The notes below the pieces were generated by a model. It did no database searches. It had not been told where the DNA came from and saw only the letters and a list, made by a program, of their open reading frames with translations. 64,000 bases of DNA from Lonepinella sp042485795 (lineage in GTDB: Bacteria; Pseudomonadota; Gammaproteobacteria; Enterobacterales; Pasteurellaceae). The stretch spans positions 1,302,001 to 1,366,000 of the forward strand of contig NZ_CP169368.1 of the NCBI RefSeq assembly GCF_042485795.1, in the 5' to 3' direction. Made by a program: the position numbers and the translations under genes. Positions 51,901 to 62,345 of the stretch are shown piece by piece. How positions within the stretch are numbered: the first letter of the stretch is position 1; each line of letters opens with the position of its first letter.

Positions 51901-52527
51901 ATGGGAAGAAAAAGATCGGCAAGTTCAAGCCGTTGGTTAAATGAACATTTTAAAGATCAGTTTGTGCAGAAAGCACATAAACAAAAATTACGCTCTCGAG
52001 CTTATTTTAAATTAGATGAAATCCAGCAATCGGATCGCTTATTTAAACAAGGCATGACGGTAGTCGATCTTGGGGCAGCACCTGGGGGGTGGTCACAATA
52101 TGTGGTTAGCCAGATTGGGGGTAACGGTCGTATCATTGCTTGTGATATTTTGGAAATGGATCCTATTGTAGGCGTGGACTTTTTGCAAGGGGATTTTCGT
52201 GATGAAAATGTGCTTGCTGCATTACTTGAGCGAGTAGGTGAGAGTAAAGTAGATGTTGTGATGTCAGATATGGCACCGAATTTTAGTGGTATGCCGTCAG
52301 TGGATATTCCACGAGCCATGTATTTAGTAGAACTGGCATTAGATATGTGCAAACAAGTGCTGGCAAGCAAGGGCAGTTTTGTGGTGAAAGTGTTTCAAGG
52401 TGAAGGTTTTGATGAATATTTGCGAGAAATTCGTTCACTTTTTACCACGGTCAAAGTTCGTAAGCCAGAAGCATCACGAGATCGTTCTCGTGAAGTCTAT
52501 ATTGTAGCAACAGGATATAAACATTAA
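51901..52527 (+). CDS. rlmE: 23S rRNA (uridine-2'-O)-methyltransferase
   Basis: RlmE (RrmJ/FtsJ) methylates U2552 of 23S rRNA late in 50S assembly. The 208-residue protein has SRAYFKLDEIQQSDRLF with the catalytic Lys, the VVDLGAAPGGWSQYV SAM motif, VVMSDMAPNFSG with the catalytic Asp, GSFVVKVFQGEGF with the second Lys and the final EVYIVATG with the Glu. It precedes ftsH, as in E. coli. Confidence 0.97.
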   Translation: MGRKRSASSSRWLNEHFKDQFVQKAHKQKLRSRAYFKLDEIQQSDRLFKQGMTVVDLGAAPGGWSQYVVSQIGGNGRIIACDILEMDPIVGVDFLQGDFRDENVLAALLERVGESKVDVVMSDMAPNFSGMPSVDIPRAMYLVELALDMCKQVLASKGSFVVKVFQGEGFDEYLREIRSLFTTVKVRKPEASRDRSREVYIVATGYKH

Positions 52528-52609
52528 TTGCATTGATTGTTTTGCTTAATATCAATTTTATAGTAAGCTAACAGCAATTTTTTAACTTTAACTAAAATGG
52601 GGTCAAACC

Positions 52610-54541
52610 TTGAACGATATGATTAAAAATCTTGTCCTTTGGGTAGTTGTTGCGGTTGTGATGATGACGGCATACCAAGGATTTAATTCAACTGATACAA
52701 ACAATCGTATTGATTACACTACATTTATGACAGATGTAGAAAATCAACAAGTTGCACAAACTAAATTTAACGAAGTGGGCGAAATTTTTGTAACCAAAAG
52801 AGATGGTTCAAAATATACTACCGTATTACCTGCACCCCTAGAAGATCGTCAAATTCTCAATGACCTGTTAAAACAAAAAGTTAAAATTGAAGGTGCATTA
52901 CCTGAACAACGTAGTTTATTATCGCAAATTTTAATTTCGTGGTTCCCAATGTTGTTCTTAATTGGGGTATGGGTTTTCTTTATGCGACAAATGCAAGGTG
53001 GTGGCAAGGCAATGAGCTTTGGTAAAAGCCGAGCAAAAATGTTGAATAAAGAACAAATTAAAACGACCTTTGCGGATGTTGCGGGTTGTGATGAAGCTAA
53101 AGAAGAAGTAGGTGAAATAGTCGATTTTCTGCGAGATCCAAGCAAGTTCCAAAATCTTGGCGGTAAAATTCCAAAAGGTGTATTGATGGTTGGTCCACCA
53201 GGGACAGGTAAAACGTTGATCGCAAAAGCCATTGCTGGCGAAGCGAAAGTCCCATTTTTCACGATTTCAGGTTCCGATTTTGTGGAAATGTTTGTGGGGG
53301 TAGGGGCATCACGTGTACGTGATATGTTTGAGCAAGCAAAGAAAAATGCACCTTGTTTAATTTTTATTGATGAAATCGATGCCGTTGGCCGTCAGCGTGG
53401 AGCTGGTTTAGGTGGTGGTCATGATGAACGTGAACAAACCTTAAACCAAATGTTAGTCGAAATGGATGGTTTTGAAGGTAAAGAAGGGATTATTGTCATT
53501 GCTGCAACTAACCGTCCTGATGTGCTTGACCCTGCCTTAGTTCGCCCAGGACGTTTTGACCGTCAAGTCGTGGTTGGTTTACCTGATGTGCGTGGACGTG
53601 AGCAAATTTTAAAAGTACACATGCGTAAAGTACCATTAGATAATGACGTGGATGCCATGACATTGGCTCGTGGCACACCTGGTTATTCAGGGGCAGATTT
53701 GGCAAATCTTGTTAATGAAGCAGCATTATTTGCTGCTCGTAGTAACAAGCGTGTGGTAACAATGTTAGACTTTGAAAAAGCTAAAGACAAAATCAATATG
53801 GGACCTGAACGTCGCACCATGATTATGACCGATAAGCAAAAAGAAAGCACCGCTTATCATGAAGCAGGACATGCGATTGTAGGATATATTGTGCCTGAAC
53901 ACGATCCAGTGCATAAAGTTACTATTATTCCACGTGGTCGAGCGTTAGGGGTAACATTCTTCTTGCCTGAAGGCGATCAAGTCAGTATTAGCCAAAAACA
54001 ATTAGAAAGTAAACTTTCTACTTTGTATGCAGGACGTTTAGCGGAAGATTTAATTTACGGTGAAGAAAATATTTCTACGGGGGCATCTAACGACATTAAA
54101 GTTGCGACTAATATTGCTCGTAATATGGTTACGCAATGGGGTTTCTCCGATAAACTCGGACCGATTCTTTATACTGAAGATGATGGCGAAGTATTTTTAG
54201 GGCGTTCAATGGCGAAAGCCAAACACATGTCAGATGAAACTGCTCACGTGATTGATGAAGAAGTGCGTGCTATTGTGGCAAGAAACTATGATCGAGCAAG
54301 ACAAATTCTGATTGATAATATGGATATTTTGCATGCAATGAAAGATGCGTTAGTGAAATATGAAACCATTGAAGAAGAGCAAATTAAACAGTTGATGAAG
54401 CGTGAACCAGTGACTCCACCAAGTGGTTGGGATGAGAAAAAACATGGTGAACCGACTAAAACTGAAACCAAATCTGATGAGCCTAAGCAAGCTGAAAGTG
54501 CGGTGCAAAAAGGTGAAAATTTGGATAATAAATCAGAATAA
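52610..54541 (+). CDS. ftsH: ATP-dependent zinc metalloprotease FtsH
   Basis: FtsH extracts and degrades membrane and short-lived proteins, including LpxC. The 643-residue protein has two membrane helices (about residues 5-22 and 98-120), the Walker A GPPGTGKT at 195-202, Walker B FIDEIDAVG, the SRH region and the zinc motif HEAGH at 417-421. I accept a TTG start at 52610 because GGGG lies 7 bases before it; the next ATG is 9 bases downstream and would leave a 16-base gap. The tail is Lys/Glu rich. Confidence 0.96.
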   Translation: MNDMIKNLVLWVVVAVVMMTAYQGFNSTDTNNRIDYTTFMTDVENQQVAQTKFNEVGEIFVTKRDGSKYTTVLPAPLEDRQILNDLLKQKVKIEGALPEQRSLLSQILISWFPMLFLIGVWVFFMRQMQGGGKAMSFGKSRAKMLNKEQIKTTFADVAGCDEAKEEVGEIVDFLRDPSKFQNLGGKIPKGVLMVGPPGTGKTLIAKAIAGEAKVPFFTISGSDFVEMFVGVGASRVRDMFEQAKKNAPCLIFIDEIDAVGRQRGAGLGGGHDEREQTLNQMLVEMDGFEGKEGIIVIAATNRPDVLDPALVRPGRFDRQVVVGLPDVRGREQILKVHMRKVPLDNDVDAMTLARGTPGYSGADLANLVNEAALFAARSNKRVVTMLDFEKAKDKINMGPERRTMIMTDKQKESTAYHEAGHAIVGYIVPEHDPVHKVTIIPRGRALGVTFFLPEGDQVSISQKQLESKLSTLYAGRLAEDLIYGEENISTGASNDIKVATNIARNMVTQWGFSDKLGPILYTEDDGEVFLGRSMAKAKHMSDETAHVIDEEVRAIVARNYDRARQILIDNMDILHAMKDALVKYETIEEEQIKQLMKREPVTPPSGWDEKKHGEPTKTETKSDEPKQAESAVQKGENLDNKSE

Positions 54542-54550
54542 TTCGAGATA

Positions 54551-54582
54551 AAACAAAGGGATCATTATGATCCCTTTTGTTT
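54551..54582 (+). terminator. terminator after ftsH
   Basis: AAAGGGATCA/TGATCCCTTT 10-bp stem with a 3-base loop, followed by TGTTTT. Confidence 0.85.
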
Positions 54583-54652
54583 TGCGTTTTTCTGTTTATT
54601 TGCGTAATATTTCGCTATAATATGCCATATATTAATTTTTAATATAGTGAAT

Positions 54653-55480
54653 ATGAAACTTCAAGCGAATAATAAAGTCTTAGATTTATCCCATCCCCAG
54701 ATTATGGGAATTTTGAATTTTACCCCTGATTCTTTTTCTGATAGTGGTCAGTTTTTTCAACTGGATAAAGCATTATTTCAAGTGGAAAAAATGCTTAATG
54801 CTGGTGCGAGTATTATTGATATCGGCGGTGAATCTACTCGACCAAATGCACAAGAAGTGTCAGAACAAGAAGAATTAGAGCGTGTGGTTCCCTTGGTTGA
54901 AGCGGTGCGAAAACACTTTGATTGCTGGATTTCGGTTGACACATCAAAAGCCATTGTAATGTCAGAAAGTGCTAAAGTTGGAATGGATATTATTAATGAT
55001 ATTCGTGCATTGCAAGAACCAGATGCCTTAACAACAGCGGTGAGATTAGCCTTGCCAACCTGTCTGATGCACATGCAAGGGCAGCCACGAACAATGCAGG
55101 AAAATCCATACTATGAAAATGTGGTGGAAGACGTGTTGGAATTTCTACAAAATCGCACCGCACTTTTTTTGCAGCAAGGCGGAAAGGCGGAAAATGTGAT
55201 TTGGGATGTTGGTTTTGGTTTTGGTAAAACCGTACAACATAATTTTACCTTATTACAACAGCAAGCTCGTTTTGCGGTGCAAGGTTATCCTGTATTAGCA
55301 GGACTTTCACGTAAGTCAATGTTAGGTGCTGTGTTGGACAAAACAGTGGATCAACGTTTAATCGGTAGTGTTACAGGGGCGTTATTAGCCGCACAAAATG
55401 GAGCAACTATTTTACGAGTACATGATGTGAGAGAAACCGCAGATGCCTTAAAAATTTGGCAAGCAATGATGAATGCGTAA
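54653..55480 (+). CDS. folP: dihydropteroate synthase
   Basis: FolP condenses the pterin diphosphate with p-aminobenzoate and is the sulfonamide target. The 275-residue TIM barrel shows MGILNFTPDSFSDSG, DIGGESTRPNA, WISVDTSKA, the NDI block, MHMQGQPRTMQ, GFGFGKT and GLSRKS. The ATG at 54653 aligns with the E. coli start; a GTG 6 bases upstream is in frame. No clear ribosome site precedes either. ftsH-folP-glmM is the E. coli order. Confidence 0.97.
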   Translation: MKLQANNKVLDLSHPQIMGILNFTPDSFSDSGQFFQLDKALFQVEKMLNAGASIIDIGGESTRPNAQEVSEQEELERVVPLVEAVRKHFDCWISVDTSKAIVMSESAKVGMDIINDIRALQEPDALTTAVRLALPTCLMHMQGQPRTMQENPYYENVVEDVLEFLQNRTALFLQQGGKAENVIWDVGFGFGKTVQHNFTLLQQQARFAVQGYPVLAGLSRKSMLGAVLDKTVDQRLIGSVTGALLAAQNGATILRVHDVRETADALKIWQAMMNA

Positions 55481-55555
55481 TATTTATATAGGGTGGATGA
55501 TGTATTCGCCTAAAAATACAATATTTTTATAGAATAGAAAAAAGGAAAACAAAAA

Positions 55556-56890
55556 ATGGCAGAACGTAAGTATTTTGGTACCGATGGCGTACGTGGCAAA
55601 GTGGGAACATTCCCAATTACTCCAGATTTCGCCTTAAAACTTGGTTGGGCAGCAGGTAAAGTGTTGGCAACACAAGGTTCTAAAAAAGTATTAATCGGTA
55701 AAGACACGCGAATTTCTGGCTATATGTTGGAATCCGCTTTAGAAGCAGGGTTAACCGCAGCAGGTTTATCAGCCGTGTTTGTTGGTCCGATGCCAACGCC
55801 AGCTGTAGCTTATTTAACTCGTACTTTTCGTGCTGAAGCAGGTGTTGTGATTTCAGCATCACATAATCCTTATGATGATAACGGGATTAAATTTTTCTCA
55901 GCCCAAGGTACAAAATTGCCTGATGAAGTAGAAGAAGCTATTGAAGCCATGTTAGATCAGCCGATGGATTGTGTGGCATCAGCAGAATTAGGTAAGGCGA
56001 GCCGTATTAATGATGCTTCAGGGCGTTATATTGAATTTTGTAAAGGTACATTCCCGACAGAATTAAGTTTGGAAGGTTATAAAATCGTACTAGATTGTGC
56101 TAACGGTGCAACCTATCACATTGCACCAAGTGTTATGCGTGAACTTGGGGCGGAAGTGATTGAGATCGGTACTGAACCAGACGGTTTAAATATTAATGAA
56201 AAATGCGGAGCAACAGATATTAAAGCCTTGCAAGCCAAAGTATTAGAAACTAAAGCAGATGTTGGTTTAGCCTATGATGGTGACGGTGACCGTATTATGA
56301 TGGTAGATCATTTAGGCAATATGGTGGATGGCGACCAAATTCTTTATATTATTGCTCGAGAAGCGTTACGTTCAGGTAATTTAAAAGGCGGTGTAGTCGG
56401 TACTTTAATGAGCAATATGAGCCTTGAAATTGCCTTAAAACAGTTAGGTGTGCCATTCTTACGAGCCAACGTAGGCGACCGTTATGTATTGGAAAAAATG
56501 CAGGAAAATAACTGGAAATTTGGCGGTGAAAATTCAGGGCATATTATTATCTCGGATAAAAATACCACAGGCGATGGCATTATTGCATCACTAGCTGTAT
56601 TGACCGCTATGGTACAACACAAATTAAGTTTGAATGAATTAGTAACGGCAGTGCCATTATTTCCACAAGTATTAATTAATGTACGTTTTGCTGGTGGAGA
56701 GAATCCATTAGAAAGTGATAAAGTAAAATCTGTAGCATCCGATGTAGAAAAACGTTTAGCAGGTAAAGGTCGAATTTTATTACGTAAGTCAGGTACTGAA
56801 CCGTTAATTCGAGTCATGGTAGAATGCCAAGACGGCGAACTTGCTCAACAATGTGCAGAAGAAATTGCCAATGCAGTGAAAGCCAATTAA
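55556..56890 (+). CDS. glmM: phosphoglucosamine mutase
   Basis: GlmM converts glucosamine 6-phosphate to the 1-phosphate for murein and lipopolysaccharide. The 444-residue protein has the FGTDGVRGKVG start, the phosphoserine loop ISASHNPYDDNGIKFF (active Ser in the SAS), the Mg-binding DGDGDR, and the sugar-binding GGENSGH and RKSGTEPLIRVM segments. AAGGAAAACAAAAA precedes the ATG. An uptake-word hairpin terminator follows. Confidence 0.98.
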   Translation: MAERKYFGTDGVRGKVGTFPITPDFALKLGWAAGKVLATQGSKKVLIGKDTRISGYMLESALEAGLTAAGLSAVFVGPMPTPAVAYLTRTFRAEAGVVISASHNPYDDNGIKFFSAQGTKLPDEVEEAIEAMLDQPMDCVASAELGKASRINDASGRYIEFCKGTFPTELSLEGYKIVLDCANGATYHIAPSVMRELGAEVIEIGTEPDGLNINEKCGATDIKALQAKVLETKADVGLAYDGDGDRIMMVDHLGNMVDGDQILYIIAREALRSGNLKGGVVGTLMSNMSLEIALKQLGVPFLRANVGDRYVLEKMQENNWKFGGENSGHIIISDKNTTGDGIIASLAVLTAMVQHKLSLNELVTAVPLFPQVLINVRFAGGENPLESDKVKSVASDVEKRLAGKGRILLRKSGTEPLIRVMVECQDGELAQQCAEEIANAVKAN

Positions 56891-56900
56891 ATTAGGGAAG

Positions 56901-56928
56901 AAGTGCGGTGTAAAATATCGCACTTTTA
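56901..56928 (+). terminator. uptake-word hairpin terminator after glmM
   Basis: AAGTGCG (56901-56907, start of a complete uptake word) pairs with CGCACTT (56919-56925), with an 11-base loop and TT. It separates converging glmM and the M16 protease gene. Confidence 0.7.
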
Positions 56929-56937
56929 ACTTAAATC

Positions 56938-59715
56938 TTAATATTTCTCACTGATTTTTGTCGCCTTATAAGATAAGGCGTTTTCTTTTTGAGTAACCAC
57001 AAAAACTTTCATATTTGCTGGATTGTAAAGTTGTTTTGCCATTTCTCGACTATTTTCAAGAGTAATATTTTCCGCTAATTGGTTTAATTCCGTTAAATAT
57101 TGTGGAGTGTTAAACTGGTTATCACTTAAGACTAAACGAGTTAACCACGTTTGTGGTGATGTTAATCGTTCTTTTTCCTTTTGTAGAAATTTCTTTTTGC
57201 TTTCGTTGACATCCGCCAGCACGATGTGATCAGCTAAATGTTGCAAGACGTTTTGTGCCAATTTTATTAAATGATCAGTTTTCTCAGGATTTGCGGTGAA
57301 ACGTAATTCACTTTCAATTCGTTGTGTTTCAGGGTTTAACTTGCTTTCAAAGCGTAAACTGTACACGCCCAAATGTTCATCTCGGAGCGATAATTTTAAT
57401 TTTTGGGTAGCAATGGATTGTAATAAGGAAACCAATACCGCATCTTTCCCTTGCCATTGATGTGGGTTAAATGTCCACAATTGCACATCATCTTTTGGGG
57501 CAATATTCATTGCAAAATAGCGAATATCTGTTCCGCCTAATGGCAACGTTTTTTGGCTAGGTAAAGCCTTTTGGCGTGGAATAGTGGTTAAATATTGTCG
57601 GATCAAATTTTTCACTTGATCATATTCCATATTATTCACCACGTAATAGGTTGTCGGTGCATTAACTATGGTTTGCCATTGTTGATTTAAATCTTGCTCG
57701 GTTAATTGGTTTAATTCTGTCAAGGTTGGCAAAATATCATGACGTTCTACACCATAGCGTAATTGGGTGAGTGCTTTAACTCTTTGATTTTCTAACGTAT
57801 CTTTCTGTTGTAAATCAAGTTGGCGAATCATTTGTTGCTTTACGTCATCTAGCCCTTGGCGTACTTGGGTTTCCATTTGGTAAGCATAGTATAACCTTAG
57901 TAAATCCGCTAAATGTTGATTTTTTACCACCGCACTAAAGGATAAATTTTGCTCATCTTGTTTGGTAAATAAATTGATCTTATGCTGATTTTTCCAATAT
58001 TCTAGCTCATTTTCTTGCCAATCCAACGGAGCATTTTGCATGACTAATTGGCTTGCCATTTGACTTTGCCAGTAACCTAAACCTTCCGCCTGAAAACCTG
58101 CACTGCTTTGGGTTTGCAAATAAGTGCTGTCTTTTGCCACCGCACTTTTTAACCACACTACTTTGTCACCATTGGACAGTGTGAAATAGATGACATTTTG
58201 CTCTGGATAGTTTTTTTCCGCCACAATTTCACCAGTTTGAGTAAGCATAGGAAAGGTTTTTAGCTTAATTTGCTTTTCTTGTTGTGGAGCAGAAAGTGCA
58301 GTTTTATCAGCATTTGCTTGTAAATTCACCACTATTTCAGATGTAATCGGTGCAATTTTAGTTAGGCGTGGTGCTTGATATTGAACAATGCGATCTTTTT
58401 GTGTAAACCAATTTAAAATATGCTGATTTACTTGTTCAAGGGTGATTTTTTGCAATAAAGGTTCGGTTAAATCGGCAATTTCAGCTTGTGAATAATAGGG
58501 TTTATCTGCCAAAATCGTTTCTTGTAACACTTGTATCCACTTGGCAAAATTCCGGTCTTCCTTGTTTTCGCGAGCCTGATCAATTTGGGCTTGAATTGTG
58601 GCTTTTTGTTTAATGAGTTCAGGTTCGGTGATTGGGTATTGTTTCAGCCGAGCGATTTCGCTGAAAATCGCTTGCAAGCCTTGTTGATGCGAATGTTCAT
58701 CCACACTAGTGAAAATCCCCAACGCTACCGTAGTTTTGCCAATATCAGATTTTCGTACCACCAAACTTTTCACGCCAGTTGGTAAATTTTCTTGCTGATG
58801 ACGTAGGCGTTGGGTGAGCAGGCTTAAAGCAATGCGGTCGAGTAAACGCAGGAAACGTCCTTGTTCAGTTTGCTCTCGTATTTCCTTTTCGTTGAAACGC
58901 ACAATATAAGCGATTTGACTCACGCCACTTTGCGGATCTTGTAATTGAATGGTGCGTAAGGTATCGCTTAATGTTGGTTCATAATAATCCCGTTGTGGTA
59001 AAGTTGAGGGTTTCATACCAGCAAAATATCGTTGAATAAGTTGCTGAGTTTTTTTTACCTCAATATCACCAACAATGAGTAATTGCATATTGTTTGGTAC
59101 ATACCAAGTGCGGTAGAAATTTTGCAAGTTTTTGGCGTGCATTTGCATAATGCTGTCCTGTGTGCCAATCACAGGGGAGCGAGTATAACGAGAATCCACT
59201 CGTACCGAATTGGTACGTAAACGATTCATGCGTTCACCCACACCTTGTCCTTGTCGCCATTCTTCCAGAATAATTTTACGTTCATCATTAAGATCTTGTT
59301 GGGTAATTCTTGCATGAAATAGCATTTGCGATAACACATCAAGACTTTGATTTAAATCCGTATTGAGTGGAGGGGCGAACATATAAGTTGTACTGTCATT
59401 GTTAGTTACCGCATTATAATGCTGTCCCCGTTGCCATTTGTTGCTATGTAAATAAGGCATCACGCCTTGTGGGTATTTTTCAGAAGCTCGGAAGACAATA
59501 TGTTCCACCATATGTGCCACACCTGTTTGTTCATCTGTTTCATCGATTGCCCCTGCATTGACTTTCATGCGAATCTCAATATGCCCTTTTTCTTGATGCA
59601 AAGGTAACAGAGTATAGCGTAAACCGTTGTTGAGCTTACCTTGAATAGGGTGGCTGATTTCGGCATTTGCCAAGAGTGCAATAGATAATAGAAAAAAAGA
59701 AAAGAAAAAACGCAT
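56938..59715 (-). CDS. periplasmic M16 zinc protease (PqqL/FusC-like)
   Basis: The 925-residue protein has a signal peptide (RFFFSFFLLSIALLANA, cleavage near residue 18) and two M16 half-barrels. The inverted zinc motif HMVEH is at residues 68-72, with the third ligand Glu expected about 75 residues later; the second half lacks the motif, as usual for M16B two-domain enzymes. The ATG at 59715 is fixed by AAGGAT 4 bases before it. The chain length resembles FusC and PqqL, which cut imported proteins in the periplasm. It is downstream of a TonB receptor gene on the same strand. Substrate unknown. Confidence 0.9.
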   Translation of the reverse strand: MRFFFSFFLLSIALLANAEISHPIQGKLNNGLRYTLLPLHQEKGHIEIRMKVNAGAIDETDEQTGVAHMVEHIVFRASEKYPQGVMPYLHSNKWQRGQHYNAVTNNDSTTYMFAPPLNTDLNQSLDVLSQMLFHARITQQDLNDERKIILEEWRQGQGVGERMNRLRTNSVRVDSRYTRSPVIGTQDSIMQMHAKNLQNFYRTWYVPNNMQLLIVGDIEVKKTQQLIQRYFAGMKPSTLPQRDYYEPTLSDTLRTIQLQDPQSGVSQIAYIVRFNEKEIREQTEQGRFLRLLDRIALSLLTQRLRHQQENLPTGVKSLVVRKSDIGKTTVALGIFTSVDEHSHQQGLQAIFSEIARLKQYPITEPELIKQKATIQAQIDQARENKEDRNFAKWIQVLQETILADKPYYSQAEIADLTEPLLQKITLEQVNQHILNWFTQKDRIVQYQAPRLTKIAPITSEIVVNLQANADKTALSAPQQEKQIKLKTFPMLTQTGEIVAEKNYPEQNVIYFTLSNGDKVVWLKSAVAKDSTYLQTQSSAGFQAEGLGYWQSQMASQLVMQNAPLDWQENELEYWKNQHKINLFTKQDEQNLSFSAVVKNQHLADLLRLYYAYQMETQVRQGLDDVKQQMIRQLDLQQKDTLENQRVKALTQLRYGVERHDILPTLTELNQLTEQDLNQQWQTIVNAPTTYYVVNNMEYDQVKNLIRQYLTTIPRQKALPSQKTLPLGGTDIRYFAMNIAPKDDVQLWTFNPHQWQGKDAVLVSLLQSIATQKLKLSLRDEHLGVYSLRFESKLNPETQRIESELRFTANPEKTDHLIKLAQNVLQHLADHIVLADVNESKKKFLQKEKERLTSPQTWLTRLVLSDNQFNTPQYLTELNQLAENITLENSREMAKQLYNPANMKVFVVTQKENALSYKATKISEKY

Positions 59716-59741
59716 CGGGATCCTTAAATAAAGATAATAAA

Positions 59742-59777
59742 CCACCTATCTATATTATACAGATAGGTGGCAGAAGT
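59742..59777 (-). terminator. intercistronic hairpin between receptor and protease genes
   Basis: CCACCTATCT/AGATAGGTGG 10-bp stem with a 9-base loop. On the minus strand it is followed by TTTATTATC. It lies between the receptor stop and the protease start and may reduce read-through or trim mRNA. An uptake word flanks its right side (59773-59781). Confidence 0.7.
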
Positions 59778-59796
59778 GCGGTGTTTTTTTATAAAA

Positions 59797-62334
59797 TTAC
59801 CAATTATAACTCACACCCAACCAGAAGTTACGCCCCATTCGCCAAACAGGTTTGGCGTTTGAATTGGCACGGGTGCTAACTGGTACTTGTTTGTTTAGTA
59901 CGTTATTCACATCCAACGTTAATTCAAGGTATTGGGTGTTTTTGATTGGTAGGCTATAAGTGAAACGCCAGTCAAGATTGAAATGTCCTGCAATGGTTTC
60001 ATCATAATAATTGACAGCTTCGCCTACATAATCGCCACAAATACGGCGTAATGATGCACTGGTGCTGTTGCTACCATTACAGTAAGACGTGTTATTTTGC
60101 GTGGTCATCTGAGTTTTCTTACCTTGGTAACTTAAGGTATGATCCCACGACAAATTAATGCTCGGGAATTTTGTGGTAATAGTACCAATCACTTTCCACG
60201 GGGCATTAAAGTCCGCTGGAGGTAATTCCGATGAATCGTATAATTGCTCATTATAGATAGCTTTCGCATAGGTGTCTGATGCAGACGCATCATAATGGCG
60301 GTTATTATTTTTATAGCGATAAATCGATCCTGCAATAGACCAACCCAATTCCATTGAACCTAATTTATAGGCTTCTGGTGAAGAAAAGGTGAGTGAGTAG
60401 GTGTTATTGCTTGATGTACCATCGTTCACCAATACATAATAGGCTTTACCGTTGATAATGCGTTGTTGAGAGGTAAGTTGATCACGCCCGTTACGATGTA
60501 CCCATTTAAAGGTCAGGTCATTGCCCCATAATTTTTGGTTAAAGCCTAATACGATTTCATCATTATAAGGAGTTTTGACCTTGTTCATCATGCGTGGTAC
60601 GTTCACATCGCCAGAGCTATATAATGCCCATTCTCCCAAGGAACCATCGCTATTAGTGCCATTATAACTACGGCGATAGGTTTCTCTACCCATAATGCCT
60701 TCACGTAATTTATAGCTTAAATTTGAGCGAGCATAATAGCGGTTTAAACCAGTAAAAACTTGGGTTTCTTTATCGCCAAATATATCATAGGAGGCAGATA
60801 AACGGTGGGCGAGGGAAGTATTGCCGTAGAATTTATTGTAATCGACTCTTAACCCTAAATTAGTTTCCAACCGTCCCCAAGTGATTTGATCTTGGATATA
60901 GGCACCGTAGTCATCATCGCTGGCTTTCACATTGCGAGTATAGAAATATTGTTTATTACGAGCATATTGGCTGCCATCAATACATTGTTCCGCTCCGTTA
61001 CAAACCACGGCAGGATTGGATACATAATAATATTCCGTGGTGGCAATATCACGTTTATATTGGGCTTTAGATTTCTCCGCTGCCCAACCAAAACTGATTT
61101 TATGGTTGGTTGGACCCCAATCAAATTCGTTTACCGTGAAATCCTGTTTGGCAGTAAAACTTTCTTTTTGAGTATAAACACGACCATAGCCACCGTAGGT
61201 TTTTTCATACAAATAATCATCGCTAAATTCTAGGCTATAACGGCTATAATCGGCACTGTCATTTTCTACTTCATCGCCTGTTTTTTTATAGCCAATATGG
61301 GTTTTCATTTTCAGATTCGAAAATTCCTTTTCCCACTCAATACTGCCTTGAACCCCACCACCTGTGTTGGTATAACGACCATTGACCACGTTATCTCTTG
61401 GTTTTTCCGCTTTATGCGGTGAATAAATTAGGGTAGCGCGCCATAAATCGCCATTATTAGGCAAATAAATTCCACGCAATAAGAAAGTTTCATTGATACG
61501 TTTTTGATGGCTCGGCACACGACTGCCATCGGCATAGACTAATTCAGTATGATAATAATCAATATCCGATGTGGTGCGATCATAGGCAAGGGTGATCGCT
61601 ACATTATCGCTTAACGGCGTACTTGCCACAAAACCATAGCTATGTTTCACATAATGTTGGTGAATATTTAAATAGCGGTTATTGCTAGTGTCGCCAGATA
61701 CATAATAATCTGCCCACGCACTGCGCGTGGTGCGATAATACACACGTCCTTCAGGGCGTTCTAAATTCGGATCTTTTAATTCTGCATTAATCACCCCACC
61801 CGTAAAATTGCCATATTTGGCAGAAATATTGCTATCAAATACTTCCACGGTTTTGAGCAAAGACGGATCGATCCACAAAGATTGCGAGTTCCCATCTGGC
61901 AAATCATAAGGATTATTGGTATCAATAGAACGAGCATCTGCCCCTGGATTTAGGTTGTCATTATTGGACATGCCATCAATGATAAAGTTATTTTCCCAGT
62001 ATTTTTCGCCATGGAAAGATACTTCATTCGGTTTTATATCGCCTGCATTATCCGCACTGTCCGCTGTATTGGAAAATTGCACATTCGGATTAGTACGTAA
62101 TAATTCGGTAATATGGCTATTACGAATTGGCGTATGTTTAATTTTTTCCGCCGTAATAGTTTGTGTTCCCATTTGTTGGCTAAAGGATGTGCCACTGACC
62201 ACAATAGTGTCCAAGGTTTCTGCCGTATCGCTTGCTTGCTCTGGTGAAACAACAGTATTTTCTTCCGCCATTACAGGCAGGGTTAAGGCAGCCCAAATAC
62301 TGGTGGCTAATATAGAATAAGTAAATTTACGCAT
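59797..62334 (-). CDS. TonB-dependent outer-membrane receptor
   Basis: The 845-residue protein has a signal peptide ending near VMAEE (about residue 23), a TonB-box-like DTIVVSGT near residue 42, a plug domain (ITELLRTNPNVQFS, IDGMSNNDNLNPGADARS, EVFDSNISAKYGNFTGGVI) and a large beta barrel ending with WRMGRNFWLGVSYNW, where the terminal aromatic residue is typical. The loops are long and contain Cys pairs (CNGAEQC, CNGSNSTSASLRRIC), which suggests a protein ligand rather than a small siderophore (inference). AAGGATTTAAACA precedes the ATG. It lies 11 bases downstream of the lipoprotein gene. Confidence 0.93.
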   Translation of the reverse strand: MRKFTYSILATSIWAALTLPVMAEENTVVSPEQASDTAETLDTIVVSGTSFSQQMGTQTITAEKIKHTPIRNSHITELLRTNPNVQFSNTADSADNAGDIKPNEVSFHGEKYWENNFIIDGMSNNDNLNPGADARSIDTNNPYDLPDGNSQSLWIDPSLLKTVEVFDSNISAKYGNFTGGVINAELKDPNLERPEGRVYYRTTRSAWADYYVSGDTSNNRYLNIHQHYVKHSYGFVASTPLSDNVAITLAYDRTTSDIDYYHTELVYADGSRVPSHQKRINETFLLRGIYLPNNGDLWRATLIYSPHKAEKPRDNVVNGRYTNTGGGVQGSIEWEKEFSNLKMKTHIGYKKTGDEVENDSADYSRYSLEFSDDYLYEKTYGGYGRVYTQKESFTAKQDFTVNEFDWGPTNHKISFGWAAEKSKAQYKRDIATTEYYYVSNPAVVCNGAEQCIDGSQYARNKQYFYTRNVKASDDDYGAYIQDQITWGRLETNLGLRVDYNKFYGNTSLAHRLSASYDIFGDKETQVFTGLNRYYARSNLSYKLREGIMGRETYRRSYNGTNSDGSLGEWALYSSGDVNVPRMMNKVKTPYNDEIVLGFNQKLWGNDLTFKWVHRNGRDQLTSQQRIINGKAYYVLVNDGTSSNNTYSLTFSSPEAYKLGSMELGWSIAGSIYRYKNNNRHYDASASDTYAKAIYNEQLYDSSELPPADFNAPWKVIGTITTKFPSINLSWDHTLSYQGKKTQMTTQNNTSYCNGSNSTSASLRRICGDYVGEAVNYYDETIAGHFNLDWRFTYSLPIKNTQYLELTLDVNNVLNKQVPVSTRANSNAKPVWRMGRNFWLGVSYNW

Positions 62335-62345
62335 TGTTTAAATCC

